Assembly: GCA_011392765.1 (NCBI GenBank)
Contig: WYCW01000004.1
Span: 884,205 to 948,204 of the forward strand
Length of the DNA: 64,000 bases
Source: Candidatus Thiosymbion ectosymbiont of Catanema sp. Cochon2018
Lineage (GTDB): Bacteria; Pseudomonadota; Gammaproteobacteria; Chromatiales; Chromatiaceae
Direction of reading: 5' to 3'
Made by a program: the position numbers and the translations under genes
Shown: positions 1 through 6,558 of the stretch, piece by piece
How the letters are laid out: every line of letters starts with the position of its first letter
Position numbering within the stretch: position 1 is the first letter of the stretch
Notes under the pieces: generated by a model
Seen by the model: only the letters and a program-made list of their open reading frames with translations
The model's database searches: none
What the model was told of the DNA's origin: nothing

Positions 1-63
1 CCTGTTTTGGTGTCTGAAACGGTTGGGGTATCAAAACGCCGCCGGGCAGGTTTCTGTGTGCTT
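1..63 (-). pseudogene. 3' fragment of an integron-cassette ORF at the window edge
   Basis: Read on the minus strand, the first 63 bases encode a peptide close to the C-terminus of the cassette ORF at 62201-62500: KAHRNLPGGVLIPQPFQTPK against QAHRNLHGGVLLSRPFQTPK. No start codon is visible upstream and the frame runs off the window. I infer a related cassette lying in the opposite orientation to the one at 62 kb. Function unknown. Confidence 0.5.
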
Positions 64-132
64 TCCGTTTGGTAATACGTTTTAGATTGCACGTGCTGGT
101 TAGCTCCCCAATAAGCGGCGCAGGGACGCGCC

Positions 133-236
133 GCTTATCGTTTGGGCTCAGGCGCCCAATGCCGCGTGGCACTGAGCTTGGAAGTTGCAGAGGAGCCGGA
201 CCGCGGCATTGGGTCGCCTGCAGCCAAATGTTAGGC
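133..236 (-). other. Putative attC recombination site of an integron cassette
   Basis: On the minus strand the site starts with GCCTAAC, a perfect R'' box (RYYYAAC), and ends with GATAAGC, one mismatch from the R' consensus GTTRRRY. Between them are long imperfect inverted arms (CCCAATGCCGCG paired with CGCGGCATTGGG). It lies just downstream of the 352-597 ORF, where an attC belongs. The orientation fits an array reading away from the integrase remnant at 2.3 kb. Confidence 0.55.
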
Positions 237-351
237 GAATGAGCTGTGAAAACGATCCACCAATTGAGCCTGGCCCCTTTCCTATGGATGGCTTGGGTTG
301 ACGACCTAAGCTGGCCTATACCGGCTTGGCCGGCGAGTTTGCGCGATACGG

Positions 352-597
352 CTAGGTCCTGCTGTCCAAAATGTTTTGCAGGATGTTTCCTATCCTTTCT
401 TCCGTCTTCGAATCGATATTCTTCCCGCAATTCATGAAGTAAAACGCAGCCATCTGAACCGAGGTTATACAATTCTGTTTGATAATTTCCCGTGTTTCTT
501 CCTCCAGTTGCGCGATTTCCGGGATATTCTCGTACTTCTCCTTTAATGCTTGTATCTTCTGAATCAAGATAAACTCTGGATTCTCTACCGCTTTCAT
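352..597 (-). CDS. Small hypothetical protein, likely cassette-borne
   Basis: This encodes an 81-aa acidic, probably helical protein with no signal peptide or membrane segment. A GGAG box sits about 8 bases before the ATG. I do not recognise a family. An attC-like site follows its 3' end, and it is transcribed away from the broken integron integrase, which suggests a mobile cassette gene. It is AT-richer than the housekeeping genes. The overlapping plus-strand ORF 246-437 has no ribosome site and is rejected. Confidence 0.5.
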   Translation of the reverse strand: MKAVENPEFILIQKIQALKEKYENIPEIAQLEEETREIIKQNCITSVQMAAFYFMNCGKNIDSKTEERIGNILQNILDSRT

Positions 598-651
598 CGT
601 TTTTTCTCCAACGCCCTGTTGAAGAAAGTTGCCAGACGCCGGGCGTTGAAC

Positions 652-694
652 GCCTAACAGGTAGTAGACGGCAAATCGCCGTGTTTAAATACGT
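652..694. repeat. Dispersed hairpin repeat, copy 1 (inverted copy at 56939-56980)
   Basis: GCCTAACAGGTAGTAGACGG leads into a short hairpin (GACGGC/GCCGT). The same block occurs inverted at 56939-56980. It begins with an attC-like GCCTAAC box, so it could be a cassette boundary or an unrelated palindromic repeat. The rest of 598-934 shows no gene. Confidence 0.5.
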
Positions 695-934
695 CGAATC
701 GCCTTCTATACCACAATTCTTGCTTCTTTAATCAAATTCATGAATATCTGCATCAACGCACCTAATGCCTAGTTTCGATTGATACTGCTGGCTTTGACAC
801 TGGAGCGTGAGAGTCAACTAGAGGCTATGAATTTGCAATATCGGTCGAAACCAGGTACTAGAAACAATGAGTTAAGACCTGCCGACGACTTGTTGCCTCG
901 GTCTCCTGAGCGAACAACTACGGCGAACTTCCAT

Positions 935-1033
935 CTAGGATTCCTTGAGGGACCCGAATCTTTACAAATGAGTCAACTTTTTGCACTGCACAAGAAATTC
1001 ACCCCTCGTCGGTCCGAGGCGGAGCCTTGTTAG
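935..1033. repeat. Minimal YTAR-bounded palindromic module, CGAGGC family
   Basis: This is the shortest member of the commonest repeat family here. It is bounded by CTAG and TTAG. One end carries GATTCCTTGAGGGACCC and TTTACAAATGAGTCAA, the other CCTCGTCGGTC and GAGGC. Longer copies carry extra palindromes between these ends. ORF 779-1033 is an artefact of reading through it. Confidence 0.75.
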
Positions 1034-1079
1034 TTCTTGATCCCTAAACCTAAAGTGGGTGTGCTTTTATAACCTTACC

Positions 1080-1571
1080 TCATCTTAATTCTCCTACCTC
1101 CAGCAATACACGTTTAACCAATGCATTACTTAAACGAAAACCTGCTCCCAATTGCAAACGTTCCAATAATGGTGCAAGTGTTTTAATATACCCTTTCGTT
1201 TTTGCTTCCACTAAAATACCAATGACACCTACTACTTTCAGGTTTAATCGCCGTGCTACCAGCCGCCCACGACGCTCATCGACCAATAATAAATCGGCAT
1301 CTTGTTCCAATGCTAACACAATAGCTTCAGCTTCTCCTCTATCGAGCTCGACCTCCAAAGCTTGTACCAAAATACGATTTGTAACTGATACCACTTTAAT
1401 CCAGTTGGAATTTTGGATTTCAATTTTCCCTGGCAGATCTGAATCAGGTGTGATTATTTCATTATACACATGTTGAGGGATAAGTATTCCTTCGTAAAGT
1501 TTTGACAATAATGATAATTGACCGATTGCGGATAATGCAATTATCGGAGATGCATCACTTGCGACAATCAT
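1080..1571 (-). CDS. DUF3368 PIN-like toxin
   Basis: This 163-aa protein has the DUF3368 layout, a PIN-like fold: an N-terminal ASDASPIIAL strand with the first acidic residue, a central LDRGEAEAIVLA helix, and LLLVDERRGR carrying the next acidic residues. Family knowledge suggests a metal-dependent RNase toxin, but activity is inferred. It follows and overlaps the UPF0175 gene by four bases, the normal antitoxin-then-toxin order. It is AT-rich and on the minus strand near an integron remnant, consistent with lateral acquisition. Confidence 0.85.
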   Translation of the reverse strand: MIVASDASPIIALSAIGQLSLLSKLYEGILIPQHVYNEIITPDSDLPGKIEIQNSNWIKVVSVTNRILVQALEVELDRGEAEAIVLALEQDADLLLVDERRGRLVARRLNLKVVGVIGILVEAKTKGYIKTLAPLLERLQLGAGFRLSNALVKRVLLEVGELR

Positions 1572-1813
1572 AACCGACTCAGATCTTTTAATGTATCAAG
1601 GTCTTGTTCAAAGTCCTCCACATCATAATGTATTTTGATGTCTCTGCTTGCGAGTAGATGCTGAAACCGATAACGAGAAAAATCACACATATGGGCAGCC
1701 TGTGCTAATGTTAACCGTTCCTGTTGATAAAGTAATACGGCGATTTCTGCTCTCAAGCCGTTTTCTGAAATATGTGCTGCTTGTAAAATTTGATTATCTA
1801 TGACTAAACTCAT
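1568..1813 (-). CDS. UPF0175 family antitoxin
   Basis: This 81-aa protein reads as a UPF0175 small DNA-binding protein: LTLAQAAHMCDFSRYRFQHL forms a helix-turn-helix-like segment. UPF0175 genes commonly sit directly before DUF3368 genes as antitoxins, and here the two overlap by ATGA. The track starts five codons earlier at a GTG; I prefer the internal ATG because alignment-like conservation begins at MSLVIDNQ. It probably binds its own promoter region (inference). Confidence 0.8.
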   Translation of the reverse strand: MSLVIDNQILQAAHISENGLRAEIAVLLYQQERLTLAQAAHMCDFSRYRFQHLLASRDIKIHYDVEDFEQDLDTLKDLSRL

Positions 1814-2215
1814 AATTGTATTTCTCACTAGATAGTCGGTTGACCTAACTACAAGTAGACCTCAAAAGTGACGTAAGAAAATACGTCGAAAGTGATGTCT
1901 AATCTGCTTGCCTGTTCGCAAGTACCTGTATGTATTGCCAGTATAGAGGACAAACCCGTCAGGTACTGACAGGGGAAATACCCCCTCCGCCGGAACGCAG
2001 ACCAAGCCCCGCCTGCTCGACCAGGTGCGGGACGAAATCCGTTTTGGCTCTTTATGGATTCCGGACTGCTTTGCCTTGGCCGCGGAGTCATCTTGTTTCT
2101 CGCTGCCGGACCGTTTGCTGCCTTCACCCCCCCCTCGTTACACCGCGGTCTTGCCGGGCGTGTAGGATGCGGTGAGCGTGGTATACCGTAGCAGGATTAC
2201 ACCAATCCCGATCGC

Positions 2216-2336
2216 GAACCGCATCAATGAGCGGGCAGCCGGCGACTGGTGACTGGAGGCCCGGTCGGTGAGCACAGCCCACCCTACGGTCGCGCCGGAG
2301 GTGGAGGACAGTAACAGTCCGGAATCCATAAAGAGC
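2216..2336. repeat. Long dispersed repeat fused to the integrase remnant (inverted copy about 53325-53440)
   Basis: The segment from AACCGCATCAATGAGCGGGC through CCGGAATCCATAAAGAGCC is nearly the reverse complement of about 53325-53440. It contains the recurring word GGGCACAGCCCACCCTACGG. It supplies the first codons of the 2268 ORF, so those residues are not integrase. The 1829-2215 stretch holds further words of this type and no gene. Confidence 0.75.
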
Positions 2337-2603
2337 CTCCGTTTTAAGCACTACAGCATCCGCACCGAGCAAGCCTATCCGGATTGGATTCGCCGCTTTA
2401 TCTTGTTTCACGCCAAGCATCATCCCGCAGAGATGGGCGCACCGGAGGTGGAGGCTTTTCTCACACATCTCGCCACGGTCGGCAGGGTGGCCGCTTCGAC
2501 CCAAAACCGGGCCCTATCGGCATTGCTGTTCCTTTACCGGGAGGTCTTGGAGATCGAGCTTCCCGGGATGGAAAACATGCAGCGGGCCAAACGCTCGCAA
2601 AAG
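2337..2603 (+). pseudogene. intI: Truncated integron integrase, N-terminal core-binding domain only
   Basis: About 89 codons encode the SAM-like N-terminal domain of an integron tyrosine recombinase. Diagnostic stretches are HYSIRTEQAY, WIRRFILFH, VEAFLTHLA and ASTQNRALSALLFLYREVL. IntI proteins are about 320-340 aa; the catalytic domain with its Arg-His-Arg-Tyr residues is absent. The frame runs into a MITE at 2604 and no integrase sequence resumes after it, so the 3' part was deleted. The 5' end is fused to an unrelated repeat. It cannot encode an active recombinase. Minus-strand cassette-like genes upstream have the orientation expected of an integron. Confidence 0.9.
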
Positions 2604-2862
2604 GGTGGTGTTCTAACTTTGTTGTTTCGGTTTATGGGATGCCTTGAAAACCCCATGACAGGGAGTTTTCAAGTTCCCTATACTCCAATGCCATTAAGTT
2701 AAGCGCTACCGGTCGGCAAAGTAAGAGAAGAAACTACGAATCACGCGAATCCTCGCGAAGCGATTCGCGGAAATTCGCGTGATTCGTAGTTTTCTCTAAG
2801 TGGCCAACAGCTAACTTAATGGCATTGCCCTATACTCGGTAGCAACAAATTAGAATACCACC
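2604..2862. mobile_element. MITE family C, copy 1, interrupted by a MITE-A copy
   Basis: It starts GGTGGTGTTCTAACTTTGTTG and ends with the near-inverse CAACAAATTAGAATACCACC. Removing the nested element leaves about 107 bp matching 15029-15136. The flanking octamers differ, so the insertion was followed by deletion, consistent with loss of the rest of intI. Confidence 0.85.
2686..2827. mobile_element. MITE family A, copy 1, with 10-bp target duplication
   Basis: It has perfect 16-bp terminal inverted repeats CAATGCCATTAAGTTA. The target duplication CCCTATACTC occurs at 2676-2685 and 2828-2837. The interior is a palindrome built on ACTACGAATCACGCGAAT. From memory, the ends and 10-bp duplication resemble IS4-family transposons. 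It is nested in a MITE-C copy. Confidence 0.9.
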
Positions 2863-2874
2863 CAAATTTGCTTT

Positions 2875-3171
2875 TCACGCTCTCGCAGCGACTTCCATCT
2901 CGATCTCTTTTTCATGTTCACGGCTAGCCATCTTCAAGTCGTAACTGGTTTGCAGATTCATCCAGCTTTGTGCATCGGTACCGAAATAACGGGCCAATCG
3001 CAGCGCGGTGTCCGGGGTGATGCCTCGCCGCTCGCGCAGGATATCGCCTATTCGCGTGGCCGGAACGCGCAGCTTAAGCGCCAGTGCGTTGGCGGACAAT
3101 CCCAGCGGTTTCAGGTATTCCTCGCGCAGGATTTCGCCAGGGTGAATGGGGCGCATGTTATTCGTCGTCAT
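2875..3171 (-). CDS. higA: HigA-family antitoxin
   Basis: This 98-aa protein begins RPIHPGEILREEYLKPLGLS, the HigA signature, followed by a helix-turn-helix (ALALKLRVPATRIGDILRER) and TPDTALRLARYFGTDAQSWM. It neutralises HigB and usually represses the operon. It is downstream of higB, the usual reversed order of this system. A 131-bp MITE now separates the two genes, so co-transcription may depend on read-through of a hairpin. Confidence 0.92.
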   Translation of the reverse strand: MTTNNMRPIHPGEILREEYLKPLGLSANALALKLRVPATRIGDILRERRGITPDTALRLARYFGTDAQSWMNLQTSYDLKMASREHEKEIEMEVAARA

Positions 3172-3184
3172 CGTCGTTGCCTTA

Positions 3185-3315
3185 GAGGCTGTCTAAAAAC
3201 TAACACATTGATTTTAAAGCGGTAGGCTGGGGGGCAGGGAACGAACCCCAGTTATTGCTGGGTTTTGGCCGTCCCTGGCCGCAACCCAGCCTACGGTCCC
3301 TTTTTAGACAGTCTC
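3185..3315. mobile_element. MITE family D between higB and higA, TSD TTA
   Basis: The ends are GAGGCTGTCTAAAAA and TTTTTAGACAGTCTC. A 3-bp duplication TTA flanks it (3182-3184 and 3316-3318), and the second TTA is the complement of the higB stop codon. The interior is a hairpin of the word GTAGGCTGGG/CCCAGCCTAC. Confidence 0.85.
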
Positions 3316-3594
3316 TTAGTGATAATCGGTGATCTCTACATCGAAGGCGCTCGTGTCGCGCCAGCGAAAACACAACCGCCATTGCCGGTTGATGCGCAGG
3401 CTATACTGACCCCTCCGGTCACCGGAGAGCACCTCCAGCCGGTTGCCCGGAGGACTACGTAGAAAATCCAGCATTGCGGCCGCATCGAGCAGTTGCAGCT
3501 TACGCTCAGCCTGGCGCTGAAACGCCCGAAAACGCCGGGGACTTTCGCCTTCAAACAGTTGTTGCGTTTCTTTGTCCGCAAAGCTCTTGATCAT
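3316..3594 (-). CDS. higB: HigB-family mRNA interferase toxin
   Basis: This 92-aa RelE/HigB-superfamily protein starts MIKSFADKETQQLFEGE and ends QYSLRINRQWRLCFRWRDTSAFDVEITDYH, the usual arrangement in HigB toxins that cut mRNA at the ribosome. Length is normal. Its stop codon coincides with the TTA target duplication of the MITE that follows, so the insertion left the protein intact while separating it from higA. Confidence 0.92.
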   Translation of the reverse strand: MIKSFADKETQQLFEGESPRRFRAFQRQAERKLQLLDAAAMLDFLRSPPGNRLEVLSGDRRGQYSLRINRQWRLCFRWRDTSAFDVEITDYH

Positions 3595-3654
3595 ACGGCG
3601 AGTATGGTGTCCACGCCGAGGGTCTGATAGGTGGCAATATGGACGCGGGCATTC

Positions 3655-3885
3655 CTAGCGAGGCTTTGCCTCAGACCGACGAGGCATGATGCCCCAAAAG
3701 CCCCTCTCCCGTAAGGCCCCATCTCCTCCGCCCAACCAGCCGTTGGAGAACCTGGGTAGGTCGAAATCGAAATCGAAATCGGGATCGCAATCGGAATTTC
3801 GATCCCGATCCCGATCCTGATCCCGATTTGTGCACTGCATAAACTTGACTCATTTGTAAAGCTACGGGTCCCTTAAGGATCCTAG
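3655..3885. repeat. YTAR module, CGAGGC family, with GATCGG-type array
   Basis: It runs CTAG to CTAG with the CGAGGC family ends. The insert contains the word CAACCAGCCGTTGGAGAAC and an array of degenerate ATCGAA/ATCGGG hexamers that switches to CCCGAT on the other side, making a long hairpin. Close copies lie at 16606, 18770, 21049 and 22462. Confidence 0.8.
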
Positions 3886-4039
3886 CAGCGCCCTTATATA
3901 CCCGTTGCGTGTGAATGGTTGGCAAAACGAGAAAGGCGCAACACGACAACGACACGGCACAAGCCAAGGCCGTACCGCCCTTCCCGGAGCCCGTGAAGAC
4001 CACGATGCAACAGGCATGGGGAGAGGTAACTTACTGAAT

Positions 4040-4057
4040 AAAAAGGGATTTTATCCC
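4040..4057 (-). terminator. Rho-independent terminator after the tRNA genes
   Basis: On the minus strand GGGATAAAATCCC is followed directly by TTTTT, six bases after the CCA end of tRNA-Glu. The stem is short but correctly placed. Confidence 0.65.
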
Positions 4058-4062
4058 ATGAT

Positions 4063-4138
4063 TGGCGTCCCCAAGGGGAGTCGAACCCCTGTTGTCGCCG
4101 TGAAAGGGCGATGTCCTAGGCCTCTAGACGATGGGGAC
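4063..4138 (-). tRNA. tRNA-Glu (UUC)
   Basis: The minus strand gives a complete 76-nt cloverleaf: acceptor GTCCCCA with TGGGGAC, anticodon loop CTTTCAC with anticodon TTC, T loop GGTTCGACTCC and encoded CCA. It lies 59 bases after tRNA-Ala in the same orientation, so the two probably form one transcript. The plus-strand ORFs over it are shadows. Confidence 0.97.
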
Positions 4139-4197
4139 GAGTCTGGTTTCCGGAAAAACCCGGTCACCACATCCGATCGGACTTTCTTTAAAAGGAT

Positions 4198-4273
4198 TGG
4201 TGGAGCCAGGCGGGATCGAACCGCCGACCTCAACACTGCCAGTGTTGCGCTCTCCCGGCTGAGCTATGGCCCC
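4198..4273 (-). tRNA. tRNA-Ala (GGC)
   Basis: The minus strand gives a 76-nt cloverleaf: acceptor GGGGCCA with TGGCTCC, D arm TAGCTCAGCCGGGAGAGC, anticodon stem CAACA/TGTTG enclosing CTGGCAG (anticodon GGC), T loop GGTTCGATCCC and encoded CCA. Confidence 0.97.
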
Positions 4274-4290
4274 TCGATTCAGAACTGAGA

Positions 4291-4319
4291 AGTATAACTT
4301 TTAACCTCATGGTCGTCCA
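4291..4319 (-). promoter_or_regulatory. Sigma-70 promoter of the tRNA-Ala/tRNA-Glu unit
   Basis: The minus strand has TGGACG, a 17-bp spacer and TATACT, with TATACT about 18 bases before the tRNA-Ala 5' end. This is four of six bases to the -35 consensus and five of six to the -10. Confidence 0.6.
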
Positions 4320-4515
4320 GTCGTTTTTCCGCACCACAAGGCCGACCCGGTAACCGGTGAACTGCAGAGACCTGCCTGCGGCAGGCAGGTGCTGAGGACG
4401 CAGGGAAATCGACCGCAAGTAAAGTCTCTGCGATCGGCGTGCAGCGGATGATTTCACCTCTGTTGAATAGAAAACCGCGGTGCTGCCACCCGCCCTGCTG
4501 GAGAGTGTCGCAGAA

Positions 4516-4571
4516 GTAGCGCAGGCGTCCTCGCCTGCATCGAAAAATGCAGGCGGGGACGCCTGCGCTAC
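4516..4571. repeat. Palindromic word GTAGCGCAGGCGTCC
   Basis: GTAGCGCAGGCGTCCTCGCC is mirrored as GGCGGGGACGCCTGCGCTAC around a loop containing GCATCGAAAAATGC. Variants recur inside 17934-18097 and 52377-52531. It lies between the tRNAs and moaD; the rest of 4320-4618 shows no gene. Confidence 0.8.
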
Positions 4572-4618
4572 TTTTGCGACATCCTCCTGAGATATGGGGG
4601 TTGAGGACGGCAAACGAC

Positions 4619-4873
4619 CTATCCCCCTGTAACCGGCGGGAAGAAGGCCACTTCGTCGCCGTCCTCGACCGGGGTCTCGGGACGGGCCATCTCCTGGTTT
4701 ACCGCCGCCAGGATGGTCTCGCCCTCCGCAAGGACCTCGGACCAGACACCACCGCGCCGATGCAGCAAGGCCGCGAGATCGGCAACCGTCGTCGGTTCGG
4801 CCGGGGAAGGGATCTCCTCGCCGGCGGTACCCAGCTGTTCACGCAGGCGGGCAAAGTAGAGGACTTTGATCAT
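4619..4873 (-). CDS. moaD: Molybdopterin synthase sulfur-carrier subunit MoaD
   Basis: This 84-aa ubiquitin-like protein starts MIKVLYFARLREQLG and ends in VEDGDEVAFFPPVTGG. The C-terminal Gly-Gly is thiocarboxylated and delivers sulfur during conversion of cyclic pyranopterin monophosphate to molybdopterin. Length and ends fit the family. It overlaps moeA by four bases (ATGA), so translation is probably coupled. moaE is not in the window. Confidence 0.95.
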   Translation of the reverse strand: MIKVLYFARLREQLGTAGEEIPSPAEPTTVADLAALLHRRGGVWSEVLAEGETILAAVNQEMARPETPVEDGDEVAFFPPVTGG

Positions 4874-6126
4874 CCGGTGAGCTCGCTGAAGGGAATGAAT
4901 TCGATGGGGTCTCCCTCCTGCAGTGCCCGATCCTCGGGGATAACGGCCAAGCCATTGGCCCAGGCCACGGAGGAGAGTACGGCGGAGGAACGGTTGGGGT
5001 AGAGATTCACCCGGGGCCGACTGCTGCCCTTACCCGGCTCCAGGCGCGCGCGTTGGAACTCGCGACGCTTGGCCGCCCGCGGCCAATCGAAGCCCGCCTC
5101 GGCGGTTACCGAGGCCGGACGAAGGGAACCCGTGATGCCCTGCATACGCCGGATGAAGGGCCGCGCGAAGAGACAGAAGGTGACGAACAGAGAGACAGGA
5201 TTACCGGGACTGCCGATAAACGGAGTCCGCACCGCACCGATGTGGCCGAAGGCCAGCGGCTTGCCGGGGCGGATGGCGATCTGCCACAAGTCCAGGCTGC
5301 CCAGGCGCTCTACCGCCGGCTTGACGTGGTCCTCCTCGCCCACGGAAACGCCGCCGCTGGCCAGAATCAGGTCCGAGCGCTCGGTTGCGTCGGCCAGGGC
5401 CTGCATGGTGGCATCCAAGGTGTCCTTGACGATCCCTGAATCCAGGATCTCACAGCCCAGCTCTTCCAACAGGCCGTTCAGGGTAAAGCGGTTGGAGTTG
5501 TAGATCTGTCCGGGCCCCAAGGGGGTACCGGGCATAACCAGTTCGTCGCCGCTGGAAAAGACGGCGACCCGCAGGCGGCGGCGGACGGTCAGCTCGGCGC
5601 TGCCCACTGAGGCGGCGAGCCCGAGGTGCTGGGCCTCGAGACGGATACCGGCACCGATAACCTGGGAACCGGCGGTGATATCCTCGCCGACGCGGCGGAT
5701 GTTGGCGCCGGTCTTGAGGTCCGGGGGTACTTGAACCCAATCGCCATCGGCAACGCACGACTCCTGGATGACCACGGTATCGGCGCCCGCGGGTACCGGG
5801 GCGCCGGTGAAGATGCGCGCCGCCGTGCCGGGCTTCAGCGGTGGTCCGGCAACGCCGGCCGGAATGCGCTGGGAGATGGGCAACCGACCGCCGCTCGCCG
5901 CCAGGTCGGCGATGCGAATCGCGTAACCGTCCATCGCGCTGTTGTCCCAGCCGGGGACGTCGATGGTGCTCATCACGGGCTCGGCCAATACCCGCCCGAG
6001 TCCGGATCCGGTGGGAATGCGCTCGCTGTCCGCGATGGGCCGGGATCGGGCCAACAAGAGTTCGAGGGCCTCCTCCATGGAGAGGGGGGACCGGGGTGTC
6101 TCGGAGCAGTCGCTACGGACGGTCAT
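4870..6126 (-). CDS. moeA: Molybdopterin molybdenumtransferase MoeA
   Basis: This 418-aa protein has full family length. Visible signatures are the N-terminal VPGWDNSAMDGYA, RIFTGAPVPAGADTVV, the nucleotide-site FSSGDEL, the ASGGVSVGEEDHVK loop and GSPGNPVS. MoeA inserts molybdate into adenylylated molybdopterin. Upstream of moaD in a two-gene operon. The large plus-strand ORFs here are antisense shadows. Confidence 0.95.
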   Translation of the reverse strand: MTVRSDCSETPRSPLSMEEALELLLARSRPIADSERIPTGSGLGRVLAEPVMSTIDVPGWDNSAMDGYAIRIADLAASGGRLPISQRIPAGVAGPPLKPGTAARIFTGAPVPAGADTVVIQESCVADGDWVQVPPDLKTGANIRRVGEDITAGSQVIGAGIRLEAQHLGLAASVGSAELTVRRRLRVAVFSSGDELVMPGTPLGPGQIYNSNRFTLNGLLEELGCEILDSGIVKDTLDATMQALADATERSDLILASGGVSVGEEDHVKPAVERLGSLDLWQIAIRPGKPLAFGHIGAVRTPFIGSPGNPVSLFVTFCLFARPFIRRMQGITGSLRPASVTAEAGFDWPRAAKRREFQRARLEPGKGSSRPRVNLYPNRSSAVLSSVAWANGLAVIPEDRALQEGDPIEFIPFSELTG

Positions 6127-6149
6127 AAGGATTGTCCTGATCTATTACA

Positions 6150-6400
6150 GCATCATTGATGCGGTTCGCCGTGGCCAGGCGTCCATCGATGCGGTTCGCG
6201 GCCCGCTGCGCCTCCCTGCACAGCAGGCACTCACCACACCACTGATGCGGTTCGCGCCCGCCGGTAGTGCCATCCTGAACGACCAACCGCGCTCACCGCA
6301 TCCTACGTCCATCCTACGGGCTGCTTTTAGGGTAGCACGACAAGCCGGGCAGGTCGGGTCAGGCGCGGATTCCGGTGTTTTGTTTGGTTGTGCCGATGAA
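6150..6400. repeat. Repeat-rich spacer before uvrA
   Basis: Three near-direct copies of GATGCGGTTCGC lie within 105 bases, followed by the dispersed words CCAACCGCGCTCACCGCATC and CATCCTACGGG. Nothing reads as a gene between moeA and uvrA. Confidence 0.6.
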
Positions 6401-6407
6401 TCCGGGC

Positions 6408-6468
6408 GCGCCGTAACCCGATGGTAAAGACCAACCTGCAGTACGGTTTGTCGGTTACGGCGCGTTGG
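6408..6468. repeat. Inverted repeat upstream of uvrA
   Basis: GGCGCGCCGTAACC is mirrored by GGTTACGGCGCG about 40 bases on. The first ATG of the track's uvrA ORF (6421) lies inside it, one reason to prefer a later start. Confidence 0.6.
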
Positions 6469-6558
6469 ACTCACCGACACACGGCAACCTTGAAAAGCGC
6501 ACCTGATCCGACCTACCTTAGTCTGCGTAATCTGCGGATTCAAAATGCGAACACGAAC

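Noticed and set aside
246-437. 63-aa plus-strand ORF
   Set aside because: No ribosome site, overlaps a better supported minus-strand ORF.
779-1033. 84-aa ORF and similar ORFs reading GFLEGPES...MSQV
   Set aside because: The same peptide arises at 3671, 13237 and 22405 because they translate the CGAGGC repeat, not a protein family.
2268-2336. N-terminal 23 residues of the integrase ORF
   Set aside because: They come from a dispersed repeat with an inverted copy near 53.4 kb.
3740-3835. CRISPR-like or VNTR reading of the GATCGG array
   Set aside because: Units are six bases without spacers and form one hairpin inside a larger repeat.
3905-4288. 127-aa ORF and the 4051-4236 and 4230-4613 frames
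   Set aside because: They translate two tRNA genes and their surroundings.
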